Assembly (NCBI GenBank): GCA_021828425.1
Contig: JAKARN010000046.1
Location: 1-8,922, forward strand
Origin: Pseudomonadota bacterium
GTDB taxonomy: Bacteria > Pseudomonadota > Gammaproteobacteria > JAKAQQ01
Direction of reading: 5' to 3'
DNA length: 8,922 bases
Of the stretch, positions 6,549-8,922 are shown piece after piece (within the stretch, counting starts at the first letter, position 1; every line of letters starts with the position of its first letter). Under the pieces are notes generated by a model. It was not told where the DNA came from. It made no database searches and saw only the letters and a program-made list of their open reading frames with translations. The position numbers and the translations under genes are program-made.

Positions 6549-7049
6549 GTGGCAAGAAAAAGAGCCGCTCAAAGGCGCATGGGAAAATTGGAAGCGGGCC
6601 AGTTTGGTGCCGTTCTAAAAGAGATAAAGGGATTCAGAATCCTCCCGCAGCAAAAAAAACTTGGGGAGACAAGGCTCAATGCTTTTCTCATTAACTACCT
6701 CCTGCAACGCAATCTCAGTATCGAGAACAGAAATATCACACCCGCCAAATTTGTAGGGGAAAAGTTTCGACCTGAGTGTCTTCTGCGAGGCTCGGGCAAA
6801 TACCCGCTCTGCGCTATTGAGTGCAAGAAACTCAATGATCAATTTGCAAAGGCCCGCTGGAAAGAGGGGCTGAGCCAGTCCCTACTGTATTCGCACTACT
6901 ACAAGGTTGTCATACTTGTTCTCTTTGACTATTCCTCGGGTGCTCGGTACTCAGCCGCATTTGGCCCCGGTAATCGTGTGGAGAACCGATTTGCCAAAGA
7001 GTTGCGCAAGGGGAGCAGGGTCCACATTGTCGTTCTCAAGCCACGATAG
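6549..7049 (+). CDS. PD-(D/E)XK nuclease-like protein of unknown function
   Basis: The GTG at 6549 is preceded by AAGGGAG at 6537-6543 and gives 166 residues; an upstream ATG at 6498 lacks a ribosome binding site. I do not recognise the exact family. The layout is that of a PD-(D/E)XK fold: a helix with E40, an acidic residue E76 before a strand, the strand CAIECKK with E91-x-K93, then Q110-x3-Y114 (QSLLY), the QxxxY motif seen in Cas4/RecB-type nucleases, then a hydrophobic strand VVILVLFDYS. The first ~13 residues are strongly basic. It has no methyltransferase partner here, so it is not an obvious restriction pair. GC content is visibly lower than the surroundings, suggesting foreign origin. 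It converges on hepT. It may be a solitary defence or mobile-element nuclease; the fold call is moderately sure and the function unknown. Confidence 0.65.
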   Translation: MARKRAAQRRMGKLEAGQFGAVLKEIKGFRILPQQKKLGETRLNAFLINYLLQRNLSIENRNITPAKFVGEKFRPECLLRGSGKYPLCAIECKKLNDQFAKARWKEGLSQSLLYSHYYKVVILVLFDYSSGARYSAAFGPGNRVENRFAKELRKGSRVHIVVLKPR

Positions 7050-7105
7050 CCGCGTCACACCTCCCCACCTTGCTCACCCGACTCGGACGGATGCAGTGGT
7101 GATAA

Positions 7106-7495
7106 TCACGGGGCTGACTTCGGGCTGCACGTGTCAATCCACCGCTGCATGGCGTCGAGCATATGAGGCAAGTCGTTCACGAGCGCGTGCCAGATCAAGC
7201 GGTGATCCAGCCCTTCCTCGTACCAGTGCGAGGCTATGTCTCGGAAGCCTTTGGGACCTGCCCAGGCGATGTCAGGGGCAATCTGCGCCAACGTCTGGTT
7301 GGGAATACTCTTCAGGGCTTCGCCGAACCGGATCAGGAGGCGTTCAATGGCAAGCTGGCGTTCGCTGTTTGCCAAGTAACTGACTTCAGTGTCGTGCGCG
7401 ACGAGTTTCTGTGCTTTGCGGCCGGCATGCACTGCGGCCACTGCGGCGCCGCGAGGCGTCGCCGCACGTCCACCGCGGGGCGTGTCAGAAGACAC
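7106..7495 (-). CDS. hepT: HepT-like HEPN RNase toxin
   Basis: The helical HEPN protein contains the RX4HXY signature of MNT-associated HepT toxins: R85-DIAS-H90-W-Y92, within GFRDIASHWY. A preceding helix has the typical FGEALK (57-62) and QLAIERLL. HEPN toxins cleave RNA with the Arg/His pair; in characterised HepT/MntA pairs the partner blocks the toxin by AMPylating the motif tyrosine, here Y92. I placed the start at GTG 7495, which overlaps the antitoxin's end by 11 bases and gives 129 residues. GTG at 7441 or 7432 would give 111 or 108 residues, and no start has a good ribosome binding site. The GC-rich N-terminal ~20 residues (TPRGGRAATPRGAA) are unlike the family and argue that a shorter form is possible. 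Confidence 0.8.
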   Translation of the reverse strand: MSSDTPRGGRAATPRGAAVAAVHAGRKAQKLVAHDTEVSYLANSERQLAIERLLIRFGEALKSIPNQTLAQIAPDIAWAGPKGFRDIASHWYEEGLDHRLIWHALVNDLPHMLDAMQRWIDTCSPKSAP

Positions 7496-7784
7496 GGATG
7501 AGATCGCCGCCGACGCGTCGCCGGAATTCTGGCAGGCGGCGCAGGCCGTCGTAATCGTGAATGTCAGCGTTGACGCCCAAGATTGTGCGGCAGACATCTC
7601 GCACGCGCACCAAATCGAAGATTGAAAATCGCTGGTTTGAAGGCTCGACGAGAAGGTCGACGTCACTGTCCACGCGAGCCTCGTTGCGCGCCACCGATCC
7701 GTAAAGGAAGAGCTGCCCGACGCCCAGGGCATTCAGTTGCTCGCGGCGTTCGCGGAGACGGCGAAGGGCATCGTCACGTTCCAT
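7485..7784 (-). CDS. mntA: MntA-like nucleotidyltransferase antitoxin
   Basis: The 99-residue minimal nucleotidyltransferase starts at ATG 7784. The catalytic motif GSx10DxD is intact: G29-S30, then D41-V-D43, within LYGSVARNEARVDSDVDLLVE. A third acidic residue is plausible at D74 (ADIHD). In characterised systems MntA uses ATP to AMPylate the HEPN toxin, so an intact active site suggests a working antitoxin. It is the first gene of a two-gene operon with hepT, with overlapping reading frames; antitoxin-first order allows it to be made before the toxin. TAAAAT upstream could be part of the promoter; AGG lies a few bases before the ATG. The pair may stabilise the composite element or plasmid, or act in phage defence. 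Confidence 0.88.
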   Translation of the reverse strand: MERDDALRRLRERREQLNALGVGQLFLYGSVARNEARVDSDVDLLVEPSNQRFSIFDLVRVRDVCRTILGVNADIHDYDGLRRLPEFRRRVGGDLIRVF

Positions 7785-8057
7785 TGCCTAATTTTACCCG
7801 GGTTGGCTCGCAGTGCGTGAGGGTATTAGTGATTGATTTTACCTATTTTTTCGGCCCGCCGCCATGGTCTCTTTGGTTGGCCGCTTCACAGAATGACCTC
7901 CTGAGGTCGGCGGACATGGAAGAAAGTGCATACAGACATTGAGAATCGATATGCACTTTCTTCCGCGGGTAGACCTGAGCGCCGGTGGCCCTGGTGCTCG
8001 TCGACCTACCGGAGATCGGGGCGTCCAGAGTTACCGGCATCGCCGTCGCGAAGCCCA
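7785..8057. other. Intergenic region between mntA and the 78-residue gene
   Basis: I see no convincing gene on either strand. The stretch contains the promoter side of mntA and the long inverted repeat at 7918-7964 reported separately. An open frame on the minus strand reads through the repeat but has no ribosome binding site or recognisable motif. Confidence 0.5.
7918..7964. repeat. Perfect 15-bp inverted repeat with 17-bp spacer
   Basis: GGAAGAAAGTGCATA (7918-7932) is exactly reverse-complementary to TATGCACTTTCTTCC (7950-7964). The spacer is 17 bp and AT-leaning. No T-tract follows, so a simple terminator is unlikely. It could be a recombination or replication site, a dimer-protein operator, or the ends of a tiny element. 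Confidence 0.85.
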
Positions 8058-8294
8058 TTACGGGCGTTTGGCGACGACCTTTCCGTTCTCCCAGACGTAA
8101 AGTAGCGTCCCGTGCATCCGCGCCGTGCACCGAGTCACCACAGCCGCTCGCAGCAGCGCGCGCCCGACACGGGCGGCCAGCTTTGGATTTCGGTTCACGC
8201 TTGTGCCGCGGCCGGCGGCTTTCGCCTCTCCGGCCGGAATTCTTCCTGCTTCAGCGAATGGACTGCGCTTCTTTGGTTTCTTGGGCTTCGCCAC
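8058..8294 (-). CDS. Small basic protein of unknown function
   Basis: The 78-residue protein starts at GTG 8294, with AAGGGG at 8300-8305 spaced 5 bases upstream, a good ribosome binding site. The N-terminus is very basic and probably disordered (AKPKKPKKR), followed by a Gly/Ala-rich linker and a helix (ARVGRALLRAAVVTR). It ends in HGTLLYVWENGKVVAKRP, a beta-hairpin-like ending of the xGTPxYVWxNGKVV kind that I recall from short hypothetical proteins in accessory regions. No function is known to me. It shares its strand with mntA/hepT, which start ~270 bp downstream past the long inverted repeat. A nucleic-acid-binding or antitoxin-like role is a guess. A strong hairpin sits 34 bp upstream of the start. 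Confidence 0.55.
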   Translation of the reverse strand: MAKPKKPKKRSPFAEAGRIPAGEAKAAGRGTSVNRNPKLAARVGRALLRAAVVTRCTARMHGTLLYVWENGKVVAKRP

Positions 8295-8327
8295 TCGGAC
8301 CCCTTCTACTTCAACAGCGAGAGTATG

Positions 8328-8351
8328 GAGTCTGCGCTCTTGCGCAGACTC
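8328..8351. promoter_or_regulatory. Perfect 10-bp hairpin with TCTT loop upstream of the 78-residue gene
   Basis: GAGTCTGCGC (8328-8337) pairs fully with GCGCAGACTC (8342-8351). It lies about 34 bp before the GTG start of the small minus-strand gene, so it would be in its 5' leader or promoter. On the plus strand it could be a terminator, but only CTCTTT follows at some distance. Confidence 0.5.
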
Positions 8352-8391
8352 GTCACTCTTTCGGAGAAATCGCCGCCAGGGTCACGCGAAT

Positions 8392-8752
8392 TATGATGGA
8401 CCCGGAAATCTGGACAAGAAAGAGAGGGATCCTTAAGCACAATGAAAACCGATCGCAAACACTACCCGGGTTCAAATCGAAGGTCGTTTTTGAACTTCTA
8501 CGAGAAGGAAAGACCCTGTCTCGGTTGGCATCCGGGCACGGAAATCATCACTCCCTTCTGGTCCGGTGGAGAAGCCAGTCTTGAGAAGGCCTTTCCGGGG
8601 TCTTCTTGGACCAGAAAATTCACGAGCTCAAGGCCGCCCATGGGTGGGAGGTCTACCTCCATGCGTATGAATCTCCCATGGGAGGTCCTCCACGAGACCA
8701 CAGGTGAGGGATAGAAGTCTTGAAATCTGCCTTGACAACTGGGTCCACCGTA
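8392..8752 (+). mobile_element. 361-bp IS3-family deletion derivative (MITE/MIC-like), right copy
   Basis: It runs from TATGATGGACCC (8392-8403) to GGGTCCACCGTA (8741-8752), so both ends of one insertion sequence are present in only 361 bp. It keeps the start of orfA and a tail but no orfB and no DDE catalytic region. It forms the right boundary of the composite-like element and is directly repeated with 6021-6137. Confidence 0.7.
8442..8694 (+). pseudogene. IS3-family orfA remnant, frameshifted
   Basis: ATG 8442 starts MKTDRKHYPG; one frame over it continues FKSKVVFELLREGKTLSRLA, then VRWRSQSLEKAFPG and, after another shift, LDQKIHELKAAHGWE. This matches the helix-turn-helix OrfA of IS3-family elements (FKAKVVLELLREEKTLSxIA). 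At least two frameshifts make it inactive. OrfA binds the terminal repeats in intact elements. Confidence 0.7.
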
Positions 8753-8877
8753 TGGGGCGCGATAAGTCCTTGATTTCCAGTCAGTTGCGCAATGTGTTCG
8801 GGTTCGAGAAGCTTTCTCGAAAAGCAACTGTTGCAAAAAATGCAACAGTTGAGATCGAGGGTGCTTGGGACGTGTGA
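8753..8877 (+). pseudogene. RhuM-family protein copy 2, continuation after the mobile element
   Basis: Frame GRDKSLISSQLRNVF, then KLSRKATVAKNATVEIEG, is the RhuM segment that directly follows the N-terminal part ending at 6020 (family pattern FGRDKSxISRHxRNVF, ATVAKNATVQxEG). It ends at TGA 8875-8877, but family similarity already fades at about 8856, where the sequence turns into a fic-like 5' end. The LDVIISVGYRV core of RhuM is therefore missing. Confidence 0.75.
8825..8851 (+). repeat. Perfect 11-bp hairpin with AAAAA loop inside RhuM copy 2
   Basis: CAACTGTTGCA (8825-8835) and TGCAACAGTTG (8841-8851) pair fully around five A. It covers the codons for ATVAKNATVE. It is the counterpart of the hairpin at 2071-2095. 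Confidence 0.85.
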
Positions 8878-8922
8878 GCGCCTTGAAACGATTTTCGCAG
8901 GACTTTGCAATAACGGTAAGCA
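8857..8922 (-). pseudogene. Remnant of a second fic 5' end and operator
   Basis: The 13-mer TGAAACGATTTTC at 8884-8896 equals 3995-4007 at the fic start. An ungapped 29-base alignment of the two places (from GAGCGCC and GAATGCC through GGACT and AGACT) gives 23 matches, and weaker similarity continues on both sides (GCTTGG at 8862-8867 against 3976-3981). At the start codon position this copy reads AAG instead of ATG. Only a few codons of fic remain before the RhuM fragment; upstream control sequence may continue past the window edge. Confidence 0.6.

Larger units (their letters stand above)
6021..8752. mobile_element. 2.7-kb composite-like element bounded by IS3-family fragments, inserted in RhuM copy 2
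   Basis: The left terminus is TATGATGGACCC (6021-6032). The right terminus is GGGTCCACCGTA (8741-8752), its imperfect reverse complement (10 of 12 pairs). Each end lies in an IS3-family fragment, and the two fragments are in the same orientation. Removing exactly this segment rejoins two halves of a RhuM gene in frame. Cargo: IS701-like scrap, nuclease-like gene, mntA/hepT, a 78-residue protein, and two strong inverted repeats. A clean target-site duplication is not obvious with these boundaries. It contains no intact transposase, so movement would need help in trans. Confidence 0.65.

Noticed and set aside
7098..7108. GTGAT-A-ATCAC palindrome at the hepT stop
   Set aside because: It is short, overlaps coding sequence, and has no repeat or T-tract nearby; probably chance.
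6020..8752. GTA as a 3-bp target duplication at both ends of the composite element
   Set aside because: The right IS3 copy also begins with TAT before GATGG and the right terminus mirrors it, so these bases fit better as part of the terminal repeats; keeping one GTA also leaves RhuM out of frame.
1..8922. CRISPR arrays, tRNA and rRNA genes
   Set aside because: No regularly spaced repeats and no cloverleaf or rRNA-like segments were seen on reading either strand.

Overview
The window is a GC-rich accessory region, probably from a proteobacterium. Three things suggest this: a MobF (TrwC/TraI-type) conjugative relaxase, a Pseudomonas-type NAD-dependent formate dehydrogenase, and RhuM/Fic genes of proteobacterial type. 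No rRNA, tRNA or CRISPR was seen. The mixture of conjugation, toxin/antitoxin-like and insertion-sequence remnants looks like a plasmid or an integrated mobile island. I cannot name the species.

Layout. Positions 2-1255 hold the 3' part of a MobF relaxase, cut by the window edge and ending without a visible helicase. Two genes wrecked by internal deletions follow: a SWIM zinc-finger gene (1398-1921) and a RhuM-Fic fusion (1918-2648), which overlap by ATGA as in an operon. The RhuM-Fic remnant stops just before its Fic active-site motif. It converges on an intact Fic-domain gene on the minus strand (2694-3995). That gene's promoter is bracketed by four copies of a 9-bp box, TGAAACGAT, which looks like a purpose-built operator array. 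An IS4-like transposase scrap (4228-4332) and a short unassigned stretch lead to an intact formate dehydrogenase (4622-5824) with a strong ribosome binding site.

Downstream of the dehydrogenase is a second RhuM copy, split in two (5900-6020 and 8753-8877). The splitter is a 2.7-kb composite-like element (6021-8752) bounded by two directly repeated IS3-family fragments. Cutting out exactly 6021-8752 rejoins the RhuM halves in frame. Inside the element are an IS701-like transposase scrap, an orphan PD-(D/E)XK-type nuclease-like protein, a MntA/HepT (MNT-HEPN) toxin-antitoxin pair, a long perfect inverted repeat, and a small basic protein of unknown function. The last ~65 bases resemble the 5' end and operator of the Fic gene, so the RhuM/Fic neighbourhood seems to have existed in two copies.

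How it works together. Genes that look functional are fic, formate dehydrogenase, the nuclease-like gene, mntA/hepT and the 78-residue protein. Most of the rest is decaying mobile DNA. The most unusual signals are the Fic operator array with its second copy at the right edge, the split RhuM gene, and two perfect hairpins with five-A loops at nearly the same codon position in the two RhuM copies.
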